From Stomoxys calcitrans (lineage: Eukaryota > Arthropoda > Insecta > Diptera > Muscidae): 64,000 bases of DNA. Positions 26,301 to 32,330 of the stretch are shown in pieces; positions within the stretch are counted from its first letter, which is position 1, and each line of letters opens with the position of its first letter. Made by a program: the position numbers and the translations under genes. The stretch spans positions 94,194,914-94,258,913 of the forward strand of contig NC_081555.1 in NCBI RefSeq assembly GCF_963082655.1, given 5' to 3'. The notes below the pieces were generated by a model that saw only the letters and a program-made list of their open reading frames with translations, did not search any database and was not told the DNA's origin.

Positions 26301-29056
26301 ATTTTATGCACACATATGCTGGCATAATTTGTGTGAAGTATGAAGTTTATAGCTTTAAAATTGACGGAGTTATTTAAAAAACACTGAAAAAAACCAAGGC
26401 CAAATTTTCATATTTTAAAATTAAACAATTCATAACTCCTTAACAGTACACGATGGCATGGTACTTTATGCATAAGTTTTTTAGATCTTGTCAAGCTCTT
26501 TCTCTAGAGTCCTAAATCATGTAAATCGGTTGAGTAGATCAAAAGTTATGGCCCCCAGAAGCTTGGAGAAGTCAAAAGTGGTCAACTTTGACACCCTGTA
26601 GCTCACCCTGTATTAAAGATATGGACCAACAACAGCACTTTTCTGAAAGCCTATGTCCTCCTCTACAAATGTCTAGAACATTTTGTATGGCTAAAATCAA
26701 CAGATAAAAAGTTGTAGACTTATTTCCAATTTTTTTGCCATTTGGCCCACTGTGCGTAGGCGCTGTTCGTAAAGAAATTTTTTGCGCCTAAGCACATTGG
26801 CACTCGAAGATCTTGCCTGTTTGCGCAGTAGTTCAGTATTGGCATTTTTATCCAAGCGCTAGTTCTTGAATGCCACCTCTTTTGATCTTCCGGTATCTCT
26901 GCATGTCTGGTTAAACCAACTTTTGTAGTCTAATTTAACCGTTATAGTCTTAACTGGAACTTATGTCCTTATTCCCTTTAAAATTATCTTCTCAATAATT
27001 TCAGCAGTAGCATTTAAATCATCACCTTGAAAACATAGTTTCCAGAATCCATGGAAATAATCCATTAAGCTCATTCCAAAGTGCTTTTTCGTACCTTCTT
27101 GGGTATTGACCACTTCGGGACTGGGGAAGAAGCAGAACGAAGAACAGAATACGACAAAGATGCTAAAATAATGCAGTGATCGGAGTTACCAAGAGGTGCA
27201 AGAATATTTACTTCATACATTTCAGGGAGTAAAATTAAGAAAAGATCAAAAGTATTATTTTGGCGCCCTTGGACACATATTCGTCTGTTCGTTCACTAGT
27301 TGCGCTAAACCATTGTGCGCAGCGAAAAGCTCCACGTATTGGCCCTCAGGAGTCGTACGGCTCGAATGGGAAAGCCAGGAGGAGTTGTGGACATTGAAAT
27401 CCCCAGCGACAACGATTTCACAGCCCGGAAAATCCTCCAAAATATTTGTAATGGAATCAGAAAGGGCGTCAAACCCGTTTATGGGAGCCTTCCTTTCTGA
27501 GTTTTGACTTATGTACTGAAATCCGAAGTGATTTAACTGAAAGGAAGTTAAATTCAGAATCCTGCGAGCCCAGGTGTTGTCGTCTTTGGCAAAATACATC
27601 ATTATGTACATATACCACGAGGTCTTTGTGGGAAATAAAAAGGAACAGGGTGTGGTACCCAGGGATGTGAAAATCCTGTGGATCAGAATCCTCACAAACC
27701 TTTTGAGGAGGATTCTTACCCTCAGGATTAGAGCTAGAAATTTGCCCTCAGTCTCGTATATTGGATGAATGTATTTTAAAGCCACCCATCATTTAGGTAA
27801 CCAAAAGAAAAAGAGAACAAAAGCAAACATAATAAAGAAAACATAATAAAGAAAACAAATTCGGAAGCTACATTAGGTTATGGACATACCATAATTCAAG
27901 GAAAAAGTCGGCTTAAATATCGCTTTCCAGATTCACACAAAGTGAAATTGGGAGATCAGTTTATAAAAGAGCTATAAAAAATTACAGACCGGCGTAGGCG
28001 GTCACTCTCGAACCTGAAATAAAGGATGGTAGAACCTCACTTACTTTTGTCGACTTAACTATGACTAACCCGAAGATGGTGATATGGCTTTTTGAGGATC
28101 AACGGAGCACAATTCTTATCAATTACTCTAAAAACTCATCATTGTCGACTTAACTATGACTAACCCGAAGAGATGCCCCATGTTATTGAACTGTCAATAT
28201 ATTTTTATTGTCCATCCATCCGTGGACAAAGTTACGAATGCCATCAGTGGCGCCAAGTCATCCAAGATGGTGATATGGCTTCTTGAGGATCAACGGAGCA
28301 CAATTCTTATCAATTAAAATCGAATATTCTTCTTTTGTTTGTTATTACAGAATTAAACTACCAAAGTATCTGGTACGCCTTATGTGGATATTGAGTTGCA
28401 TTATGGCTATTGGTTCAATGTTCTCATTGGGACGTTTCTATGCAGCACCCTTTACAAACATCGAAAGCACTCTGTATGGTGGTTTCCACAAATTATGCTG
28501 GAATTTGGCAATCGGTTGGCTAGTATTGGCAGTTACTACGGGACATAGTGGATGGGTTCGACGAATGTTAAGCAGTCGATTTTTCGTACCATTCTCGCGT
28601 CTAACATATTGTGCATATCTATGTAATGGTACAGTAGAGTTATACAATACATCTAGCATAAGGATTGCAGAACATACAGGATATTTGGAAATGGTGAGTT
28701 CAAGAATTTGAATTGCTTTTGTTTAAAACACCGTCTCTTGTGTTTTAAACAAAAGCAATTCAAGATAACAGGAAATTCATAAAAATTCATAATGTTTATG
28801 AAATGAAATATGAAGCTATGAATGTTTAAATACTCCAATTTTTTTCATTTCTTTTTTTCAGGCCAATGCCATGACCGCTCACACCTTGAACACATTCACA
28901 TTGGGTTTCTTGTTATGTTTGGTCTTCGAATCACCTTTACACGCTCTGGAACGCATTTTCATGCGCCAGTTCAATAGCCGAGATACTAGCAAAAAGTCCA
29001 GTAAAGGCAGTTCATCAGATGAATCGCCATCCACATCGGAGGAACAAGTACCATAG
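5201..29056 (+). CDS. Gene A: NRF-6-like acyltransferase-3 family membrane protein (5' incomplete, 8 exons)
   Basis: Joined exons are 5201-5364, 9462-9613, 13557-13711, 17807-18139, 18206-18399, 18474-18599, 28351-28693 and 28862-29056. They total 1662 nt, giving 553 residues and a TAG stop. Every junction is GT-AG and the phases (2,1,0,0,2,2,0) keep one open frame. The product starts in the end of the cysteine-rich NRF ectodomain (GECVPAVCGG). It then has the acyltransferase-3 membrane region: NGIKALAMVFILFGH with the conserved GH, VDIYLLLSGYL, GRYIRLTP, QSWYLSADTQLFFVAP, and a serine-rich cytoplasmic tail. NRF-6 family proteins are multi-pass membrane proteins with a presumed acyl-transfer function; worm NRF-6 affects lipid and drug uptake, and the substrate here is unknown. 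The signal peptide and first NRF exons are not in the window. Gene B downstream is its paralogue. The family call is secure; no fly orthologue name is assigned. Confidence 0.88.
5822..6066. repeat. Short foldback element (MITE-like), about 245 bp
   Basis: Imperfect palindrome: AGTTTAAGCAAAATGTAGTG on the left pairs with AGATTTTGCTTAAACT on the right, and CACAATTTCCGCCTTACCAA pairs with TTGATAAGGCCGAAATCG. Inner end near 5910-5960. No coding capacity. It lies in a gene A intron. Confidence 0.6.
6079..6238 (-). mobile_element. SINE-C: tRNA-derived SINE with LINE1-type 3' tail
   Basis: On minus it starts AGTAGCCGAGTTGGTAGCG, with a perfect A box (TAGCCGAGTTGG, complement of 6224-6235) and a perfect B box (GGTTCGATTCC, complement of 6180-6190). 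The 3' part reads GTCTAAGTGAGTCTG and ends in TAGCCTAACCC, closely matching the end of LINE1 copy d (54840-54906). It is not a functional tRNA gene: no acceptor stem closes and the tail is LINE-like. Confidence 0.8.
6250..6712 (+). repeat. TTTGAGTCCCATATTG-family repeat fragment
   Basis: It contains TTATTATGGTCATATGGGAC and TCAAATGAAAAGTATTTGGG blocks in the inverse orientation to 1-2682. No exon. Confidence 0.55.
6713..9160 (-). mobile_element. LINE1 copy a, degenerate non-LTR retrotransposon
   Basis: Minus-strand fragments, 5' to 3', are: an ORF1-like piece (8300-9119), RT (7858-8082, MSPLLWNIPINNILLCLEEK), RNase H (7213-7455, INIFSDSQAAIKS and WVPGHRDIPGSCKADELA), and a Cys/His-bearing C-terminal domain (6733-7068, CKGCEDIEEEETLEHLCVCP). 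The YADD catalytic box is damaged (NAYDV). An internal deletion joins ORF1 directly to distal RT near 8280. The terminal GTTAGGTTAGG tail is missing. It lies in a gene A intron. Confidence 0.8.
9462..9613 (+). CDS. Gene A exon: first transmembrane helix after the NRF domain
   Basis: The acceptor is TTTTTTCACAG and the donor GTAAGT; 152 nt. The split codon GC|A restores alanine. It encodes the hydrophobic helix LAFFIFLTILSTAYHLYL followed by a polar linker (TMKDNNTRNIALLSFSII), the usual join between the NRF domain and the acyltransferase-3 core. The corresponding gene B exon carries a long acidic insertion that is absent here. Confidence 0.85.
9881..10133 (-). mobile_element. SINE-A copy 1 (tRNA-derived SINE)
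   Basis: On minus it begins GGCCACCGTAGCGCAGAGGT (A-box region) and has the B-box-like GGATTCGAATCC (complement at 10097-10108). The conserved body includes CTCTCCAAAGAGGTGTCGCA, and the 3' end is rich in AAATTTGCA in other copies. It lies in a gene A intron. Confidence 0.75.
10134..12367 (+). mobile_element. LINE2 copy a, degenerate non-LTR retrotransposon
   Basis: RT fragments at 10474-10830 include VVFIPKTGKASYATPKAYRP and ISLTSFLLKTMEHIVD. A later RT piece is at 11129-11311 (GLNVNPEKTETYFITRKR), and RNase H at 11537-12043 with THFWIDGTLVLPSGRSSYTE. The region before 10474 resembles an ORF1 remnant. No intact YADD box is visible. The 3' end is interrupted by LINE1 copy b and resumes at 13025-13136. 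Confidence 0.78.
12368..13024 (-). mobile_element. LINE1 copy b, 3' fragment inserted in LINE2 copy a
   Basis: It begins with the tail CAGGTTAGGTTAGGATTAAG on + and reads on minus through the C-terminal domain (CRSCEDIEEEETIELLLCVC) and the end of RNase H. LINE2 sequence runs up to 12367 and resumes at about 13025 (ACAATTAAGGATTTTG), so this copy is nested in it. Confidence 0.78.
13025..13440 (+). mobile_element. LINE2 3' ends: tail of copy a and a second truncated copy b
   Basis: Two successive LINE2 tails are present. One ends GTATGTCCATAGTAGCGTGG at about 13150. The other spans 13150-13440 with the C-terminal frame 13129-13332 (CQCPAFSAKRHRYLGGDTIP). Both share the box GAGCGCAC followed by the conserved 3' end. 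Confidence 0.7.
13557..13711 (+). CDS. Gene A exon: acyltransferase-3 start with conserved GH motif
   Basis: The acceptor TTTTTAG joins G|AA (glutamate) in frame; the donor is GTAAAT; 155 nt. It encodes ENTKKLFQPSRDQSGLKPLN and then GIKALAMVFILFGHAATF. The G-[IM]-[RK]-x-L-[SA]-M...GH pattern is the signature opening helix of acyltransferase-3 proteins, and the histidine is the expected active-site residue. Confidence 0.87.
14236..14712 (-). mobile_element. LINE2-type fragment: linker and start of reverse transcriptase
   Basis: The minus-strand frame gives FMVKEALRCFKPLKSNGSDK and IFPAMLQKEADYLAPHLACI, matching VKEALRSFKPFKSLGPDE of LINE2 copy a, with the upstream linker. An adjacent SINE-A at 14713 extends this frame artificially to 254 codons. 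Confidence 0.75.
14713..14998 (+). mobile_element. SINE-A copy 2, 5' truncated
   Basis: It carries B box GGTTCGAATCC at 14736-14746 and the full body to GGGCAAAATTTGCAATTTGC. The A-box end is missing. It abuts a LINE2 fragment. Confidence 0.75.
15000..15765 (+). mobile_element. Non-autonomous DNA element with CAGTGTTGCC end, copy 1
   Basis: About 770 bp related, in inverse orientation, to 18830-19618. It ends GGGACCTACCAAAAACGGCAACACTG. Its left end is cut by SINE-A copy 2. There is no coding potential. The terminus resembles hAT-type elements of flies, but the superfamily is an inference. Confidence 0.5.
15768..16330 (-). mobile_element. LINE2 fragments (possible 5' piece plus 3' tail copy c)
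   Basis: 16120-16330 is a clear LINE2 tail on minus (GGTTCATGTCTGGTATCTTG, and GCGCTCTAAAAACTAAGATG). 15768-16120 keeps LINE-like frames without a clear domain and is assigned only by adjacency. Confidence 0.55.
16445..17158 (+). mobile_element. SINE-B second copy, split by SINE-A copy 3
   Basis: 16445-16700 and 17018-17158 together (about 390 bp) match the element at 58442-58833 in the opposite orientation, sharing TTGCGGACAATCAGCGGTAT-like and AATAAGCAATGGCTACC-like blocks. It ends before ACAACAACAT. Confidence 0.65.
16701..17017 (-). mobile_element. SINE-A copy 3 inserted in SINE-B
   Basis: A full-length minus copy flanked by the 8-bp repeat GGCGAGTT (16693-16700 and 17018-17025). The A-box region TTAGCGCAGAGGTTAG is near its upper end. 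It splits a SINE-B element. Confidence 0.75.
17159..17806. other. Intronic sequence before gene A exon 4
   Basis: Unique AT-rich DNA; only short frames. The polypyrimidine tract and acceptor lie at the end. Nothing else recognised. Confidence 0.5.
17807..18139 (+). CDS. Gene A exon: acyltransferase-3 core helices
   Basis: The acceptor is TTCTTGCAG and the donor GTAAGG; 333 nt, phase 0 at both ends. It encodes VDIYLLLSGYLFFRLVIVEL, then GRYIRLTPAYMVVIGFYMTW, and a loop with DRCLQSWWLNILYVNNYIN. The SGYL and RYxRLTP motifs are characteristic of NRF-6 type acyltransferase-3 proteins. Confidence 0.9.
18206..18399 (+). CDS. Gene A exon: WYLSADTQ membrane segment
   Basis: 194 nt, phase 0 in and phase 2 out, with donor GTGAGT. 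It encodes CMFQSWYLSADTQLFFVAP and two hydrophobic helices. The W-Y-L-x-x-D-x-Q motif is diagnostic of the family. The gene B counterpart (55812-56005) has the same length and phase, which supports tandem duplication. The preceding intron is only 66 nt. Confidence 0.9.
18474..18599 (+). CDS. Gene A exon: loop and helix (HMRASAYFIGLAVGYLAH)
   Basis: 126 nt between TTTTAG and donor GTAAGC. The split arginine codon AG|G joins in frame. It encodes YYHDNYIKTHMRASAYFIGL and the rest of a membrane helix. In gene B this sequence and the next exon form a single 466-nt exon. Confidence 0.88.
18830..19618 (-). mobile_element. Non-autonomous DNA element with CAGTGTTGCC end, copy 2
   Basis: Reverse-oriented relative of 15000-15765. 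Its start on minus is CAGTGTTGCCATTCAAGAAA, the inverse of GGCAACACTG ending copy 1. The two together define a short terminal inverted repeat. It is truncated at 18830. Confidence 0.5.
19960..20146 (-). mobile_element. LINE2 3' tail fragment (copy d) inside LINE3 copy a
   Basis: The sequence GCGCTCTAAAAACTAAAATG and the GGTTCATGTCTGGTATCTT box match the reverse complement of the 3' end of LINE2 copies at 13025-13440 and 46080-46235. It begins with GTTAGGTTAG repeats, the LINE tail. Confidence 0.7.
21400..21404. repeat. 5-bp target site duplication CGTAG (left)
   Basis: CGTAG precedes the element's first base and recurs at 26755-26759 directly after its last base. Removing the element plus one copy restores a continuous LINE3 reading frame. 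Confidence 0.9.
21405..22835 (+). repeat. Left terminal inverted repeat of Transib (1431 bp)
   Basis: It matches 25324-26754 in reverse orientation over the same length. The only difference I noticed by eye is at 21430 (G here, T in the opposite arm). Identity ends at GCGTGCGTTT. It contains no convincing gene; a 73-codon frame at 21848-22066 is duplicated simply because the repeat is. Confidence 0.92.
22836..23232 (+). promoter_or_regulatory. Transib 5' leader and probable promoter region
   Basis: This 397-bp unique stretch lies between the left inverted repeat and the transposase ATG. It holds an (AT)n run at about 22909-22922 and several in-frame stops. No defined promoter motif is certain; its position makes it the likely start region of the transposase transcript. 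Confidence 0.35.
23233..25275 (+). CDS. Transib transposase (RAG1-like DDE recombinase), intact
   Basis: 680 residues without a break, starting at ATG in AGTTATGGA just after the left inverted repeat and ending TAA before the right one. Visible landmarks are WGCDGSSGFSEYKQ (candidate catalytic D271), LTMIDGKVANALTG (D385), a CNIC zinc pair (C401, C404), FGISPLHCRIRF (H433), GSTNDGNSARRFF (499-510), TVHKVLHHG (H573, H577, H578, candidate zinc ligands) and LTEEAQESRNRD (E599). The spacing and motifs match the D-D-E core shared by Transib and RAG1. The basic N-terminal half (KTKKKKQEE around 106-114) may bind DNA. The length is normal for the family. Expected reaction: nick and hairpin-type cleavage at CACAGTG ends, then insertion with 5-bp duplications. 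AATAAA at 25261-25266, overlapping the last codons, may be the polyadenylation signal. Confidence 0.9.
   Translation: MEVILKYSTLSKIVWDIKNDSKSYTESFKELVYTLDHIYGIRLNKDALDKLEKFYKSFERRLPECSFAKIKFFKMYEKWLKSDLLIEIKPLIPGRPSKAYDEVTEKTKKKKQEELLAAHPPNLIKDTFKTALLKTHPKNVGRIVDVLPLASPKRVKRMVESIPTPKSTTEFTEEDALALILNLGLSRNKYSTMRKALREKGWGCLPSKHKLYNTRTKMVPSNIYVDEIKARVKLADLVENTAVRIISNFTEEQLNTCNNSEVVLISKWGCDGSSGFSEYKQQTEIDTNFASIFMASLVPLRMRLYKDQSSSSKENAFQDIWINRTPGSKYLCRPIRFEYTKEDRNTTRSLVNEIKEEIAALPMIVINQLGRNIKVSFQLQLTMIDGKVANALTGVMSNWRCNICGKKNGQFEDKSDENLVNENALNFGISPLHCRIRFMEYCLHLSYDLKYRTSPGNRDVSARNNQDLHKMRQEEKNRIQLEFKQKGLIIDKPLYGYGSTNDGNSARRFFEDPVSTSKITGLDEHLLRRFKVILAVINSKKMINSTKFEAYSNDTKNILSDLYSWKALTPTVHKVLHHGKEIVEYNILPLGELTEEAQESRNRDVKQFRLFNTRKSTKFNENYDLLQYLLLSSDPVLYSIRTKWLPKICDDIDKDDPDAIQIKELLNFDTLDYLVENKIK
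25324..26754 (-). repeat. Right terminal inverted repeat of Transib (1431 bp)
   Basis: Reverse complement of the left arm, beginning just 48 nt after the transposase stop codon. It ends CCCACTGTG, the inverted heptamer, directly against the duplicated CGTAG. Confidence 0.92.
26755..26759. repeat. 5-bp target site duplication CGTAG (right)
   Basis: Second copy of the duplication made on Transib insertion. The LINE3 sequence resumes here. Confidence 0.9.
26755..27785 (-). mobile_element. LINE3 copy a, endonuclease part (other side of Transib)
   Basis: On the minus strand the protein contains CEIVVAGDFNVHNSSWLSHS, the GDFNxHxxxW motif of APE-type endonucleases, followed by a linker. Across the reconstructed empty site the linker reads KKFLYEQRLRTKVLAS, continuous from here to 21404, with one stop shortly after. 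This proves that the Transib landed in a LINE3 copy. Confidence 0.82.
28045..28320. repeat. Direct repeats before gene A exon 7
   Basis: A block of about 55 bp, GATGGTGATATGGCTTTTTG onward, occurs at about 28075-28127 and again at 28264-28318. TGTCGACTTAACTATGACTA also occurs twice (28047 and 28143). These are local duplications in the intron close to the splice acceptor. Confidence 0.65.
28351..28693 (+). CDS. Gene A exon: distal membrane helices
   Basis: 343 nt after a 9751-nt intron that holds LINE3 and the Transib element. The acceptor is TTATTACAG and the donor GTGAGT, joining AG|A (arginine). It encodes several helices including LMWILSCIMAIGSMFSLGRF and WLVLAVTTGHSGWVRRMLSS, ending in PFSRLTYCAYLCNGTVELYN, typical of the family C-terminal half. 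Confidence 0.88.
28709..28762. repeat. Perfect 23-bp hairpin with 8-nt loop in gene A last intron
   Basis: TGAATTGCTTTTGTTTAAAA... (28709-28731) is exactly complementary to 28740-28762, with loop CGTCTCTT. It lies 15 nt after the 5' splice site of a 168-nt intron. Confidence 0.8.
28862..29056 (+). CDS. Gene A last exon: final helix and serine-rich tail
   Basis: 195 nt from TTTTTTTCAG to the TAG at 29054-29056. It encodes the last helix (TLNTFTLGFLLCLVFESPLH), then ALERIFMRQF and a hydrophilic tail rich in Ser, Lys and Glu that is probably cytoplasmic. The FESPLHALER block matches the family end motif. Confidence 0.88.
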   Translation, partial: ANAMTAHTLNTFTLGFLLCLVFESPLHALERIFMRQFNSRDTSKKSSKGSSSDESPSTSEEQVP

Positions 29057-29302
29057 GCGAAATTGTTACGCCGCTAATGATAATCTGTGATAGTTTTTAA
29101 GTAATCTCATTTCGGGTATTTTTTGTTTTTTTTTCTTTATTCTTCAGCTCATGTGAACTCATCGAATCTTTCTCAACATTACATCATATCTGAATAGATT
29201 GGTTCGGTTCGAATCATTAAGTTTTATTTTGTTATTATTATTATTATTTAGTGATTAAGATATATTTTTTTATTTAAGTATTTACTTGCCTTTTATTTTT
29301 GT

Positions 29303-29308
29303 AATAAA
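29303..29308 (+). terminator. Candidate polyadenylation signal of gene A
   Basis: AATAAA lies about 247 nt after the stop codon, in AT-rich sequence after an ATT-rich stretch. Another candidate lies near 29453. The choice is inferred from position only. Confidence 0.45.
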
Positions 29309-29546
29309 GAAACCAACGTCAACTGATTTTATATTAATTAAACAAGCCGTTTGACATTTTGCCATATTGAAAATTAGTTCGATATCAGCGATAAAGAACT
29401 TCAAGAAAATGCAATTGAAGTTACCAGAACTACAAGGTGTTCGCCGTAAAAGTAAATAAAAAGAAAACAAGGGAAATAAAAGACAATTGGTTAAGTTTGA
29501 TTGGCAATAAAAGGTAGCCGTAAGCTTTATTTAATCAATCCACGAA

Positions 29547-29828
29547 CCCATGAATCATTCCATTAAGGAACAGGGGCAAACTTCTCAGTCCGATTCAAGT
29601 TTAAGATCAATGGTAAGGGACCTCCCTTTTATAACCGAGTCCGAACGGCGTGCCGCAGTGCGACAGCTCTATTCAGAAGAAGTTTTTACATGGCATAGTA
29701 CCTCACAAATGTCGCCAGCATTAGGAGGGGATAACAACCGCTGAAAATTTTATGATGGTCTCGGCAGGATTTGAACCCAGGCGTTCAGCGTCATAGGTGG
29801 ACATGATAACCTCTGCGCTACAGGGGCC
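29547..29828 (-). mobile_element. SINE-A copy 4
   Basis: A full-length minus copy in the gap after gene A, ending CTCTGCGCTACAGGGGCC on +. The B-box region (ATTTGAACCC on +) carries changes. Confidence 0.72.
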
Positions 29829-31299
29829 TCCAACAAACAACATTATCTTTGAATAATTACAACAAGATGTAATTTACCACGAAATTGAAGATGGACTGTA
29901 ATCTTTTAGAGCACGATAACGAGTGATAACAATTGCAAGATGAAGAAGTGTTAATTACTCAATAGAATCTGACATTATAACTAAATACAAAGTTGCTCTC
30001 AAAGGGAGTAGAAAAATTCTAACGAGAACTTTAATGAAGCTAAGGCCAATAAACCCGGACCAAACGAATATACGACATTAAAAGCTAATGTTTTAACTGA
30101 ACTTAAACATAGCCGGCCACCTTGCAACATCGAGGCATGTTGTAACTAAAACTGGACTACGAATACGAGAAATTCGTAAGGCATAGTGCAGTGAGTAAGT
30201 TTTCTATTCCTATTCATATTTATTTTTTCCAGTTTAACTTTTTACCTAGAACGATTGGCTAAAAAAGGGACCCTGTAGAGCCAGAGGAGAATCTCGCGAG
30301 TAATTTGGGCCAGTAAGGACCCTGGCAAAGCCATAAGAGACTCCGCATCCCCGAAGCAACATTTATTTACGAGGCCCTGTAGAGCCAGAGGAGACTCTCG
30401 GGTGGGTGCTTTCTGGGATATAAAACTGCTAGGATCACTATGTGTATAATCATATAGTGATACTAGCAGTTGTATAATCGGGAAAGCACCCATCCAAAAA
30501 ATGTGTAGTGTGCCATAGGAAGTAGAGCCGGCAAACTATCGATAATCGCAACATTCGATAGTATTAATAATAAAATACCCATCATCTATATTTCAAACGC
30601 AAATGAGAAGTAAAAATCAAGAGATCGATTAATATGGAAGCAGTATCAATGCACAGACCAAATAAAACCAAGATTAATAAAGTCAGTTAGAAGTCATTTG
30701 CAGTCAGTGTCGGATTGTTTATTATTGTTTAATTTTAGAAAAAATTAACTTTTGCGATAGTATCCACCGAAAAAGTATAAAACGATAAAGAGTCAAAAAA
30801 TTAAATATCGATAGTGCCATCGGATAGTATCGATAGTGCAACAGGAAAACCCGGTGTTGCATACACTCTGCTCGTAATGATGCGATCATACACCTCAGGA
30901 CCAAAAACAAGGGCGATAAAATTGCGGATCAGCAAGTGGTAATCCTAGGACCTAGGAACCCTACGATACGGTCAACCTACAATATTGGAACCCATCAATG
31001 TTTGAAGCCTCAAGTCTCAAACGGTCAACTGCATATCTGGCTGCATCTGGCACAGTTATCGATTACTGCCCTTACAGAGAGAGAGAGAGAGAGAGATGCC
31101 AAGAGGAGTAATGCGGACCACCAAGCTGGGGGCCAAGGTTACTTCAGTAATTAAGGGCAGGATTTCAATGCCACCGAAATTTACAGATGACCACCAATGC
31201 CACCGATGCCACCGATGCCACCGAAATTTACAGACTACCACTTCATCGGACGAACAATTAGGTCAGGCTCCTTGGCGGTGAGGTCGAGCAATCAAATCC
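29829..31299. other. Intergenic sequence between genes A and B
   Basis: It holds two copies of CCCTGTAGAGCCAGAGGAGA (30269, 30372), a hairpin around 30428-30472 (TCACTATG...CATATAGTGA), several ATCGATAGT motifs (30540-30845), a (GA)n run at 31076-31095 and tandem CCACCGATG at 31190-31225. No gene recognised. Confidence 0.5.
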
Positions 31300-32330
31300 C
31301 TCGAATGCTTATTGCCCGGATGGGGCCTGGTCCGAGTCAGAGTGCAGCAGGGTGTTGTGGTCTCCGGAGCACATCGAGCAACTATTTGTGCTTGGGCAAC
31401 TCTTCGATTGATTGGTAGGAATGGGCCAAGCAGCGCGAACAATATCGATGGACGATCACGAAGCAAATATGAAAAGATATGGCACACTAATCACAAGAGA
31501 ACACATGCTACTCGCCTATGCCGACGACATCGACATCATAGGTCGGTCACCGGAAGTAGTCACTGCAGCCTTTGAAAGAATTGAAAGAGAGTCGGTGAAA
31601 ATGGGTTTGACAGTAAATGGAGATAAGACGAAATGGGTGGTTTCAACTCCCATAACGCCTTGTAACACCAATCAGGTAAAGAAAATAGAGAAAGTTGGGG
31701 ACCAGAACTTTGAGATAGTCGGCAACTTTTTCTACCTCGGCACCGCCGTAACCGAAACGAATGGCACCAGTTTTAAAATAAATATTGGCAAACAGATGCT
31801 TCTTTGGATTAAGCAAGCAGTTTAGAAACAAGGCCACCTCTCGACAGACGAAGATTACACCCGAAGATTATACCCGTGCTGTTGTATGGCTCCGAAACAT
31901 GGATACTTGCGAAGGCGAACGAGGCAGTGCTTGGAGTATTTGAGAGAAAGATTCTCCGTAAAATATATGGACCATTTTGCGTTTATGGTGAATATAGGCG
32001 TTGTATAAAGTACGAGCTGTATAAGCAGTATGACGATAGCATAGTTAAACGCATCAAAATACAACGGTTGCGTTGGCTAGGTCATGTTGTCAGAATGGAT
32101 GAAGAACCCCCAGCAAAAAAGTCTTCTGAAGGCGATCACTACGGTACAGGCAAATCGAAACGACCAAGAGCCCAATGGAAATATCAAGTGATGGATGACA
32201 CCTCGAAACTTGGTCTCAGAGATTTTAGAAGGAACGCAGAAGATCGAGGCGTTTGCAAAGCTATACTACGGTCGGCTAGTGGAACAAATTTTTCAAATAC
32301 GCTTGGAAAGCTATTCTACGTTCGGCTATT
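31300..32330 (+). mobile_element. LINE4: RT and C-terminal fragment of another non-LTR family
   Basis: 31412-31825 encodes LLAYADDIDIIGRSPEVVTA and KMGLTVNGDKTKWVVST, an RT domain with an intact YADD. 31876-32481 encodes LLYGSETWILAKANEAVLG and RLRWLGHVVRMDEEPPAK, the C-terminal block typical of this RT group. The frame is broken between the two pieces. The 5' part is missing. Confidence 0.8.

Larger units (their letters stand above)
21405..26754 (+). mobile_element. Transib-type DNA transposon, apparently full length, with 1431-bp inverted repeats
   Basis: The 5350-bp element begins CACAGTGGGCCAAATGGCA and ends with the reverse complement of the same sequence. It is flanked by the 5-bp direct repeat CGTAG (21400-21404 and 26755-26759). 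A 5-bp GC-rich duplication and CACWRTG ends are established traits of the Transib superfamily, the closest DNA-transposon relatives of RAG1. A 2488-bp unique centre carries one intact 680-codon transposase gene. The inverted repeats are nearly identical and the frame is unbroken, so the insertion looks young and possibly active. It lies inside a LINE3 copy in the largest intron of gene A. Confidence 0.9.
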
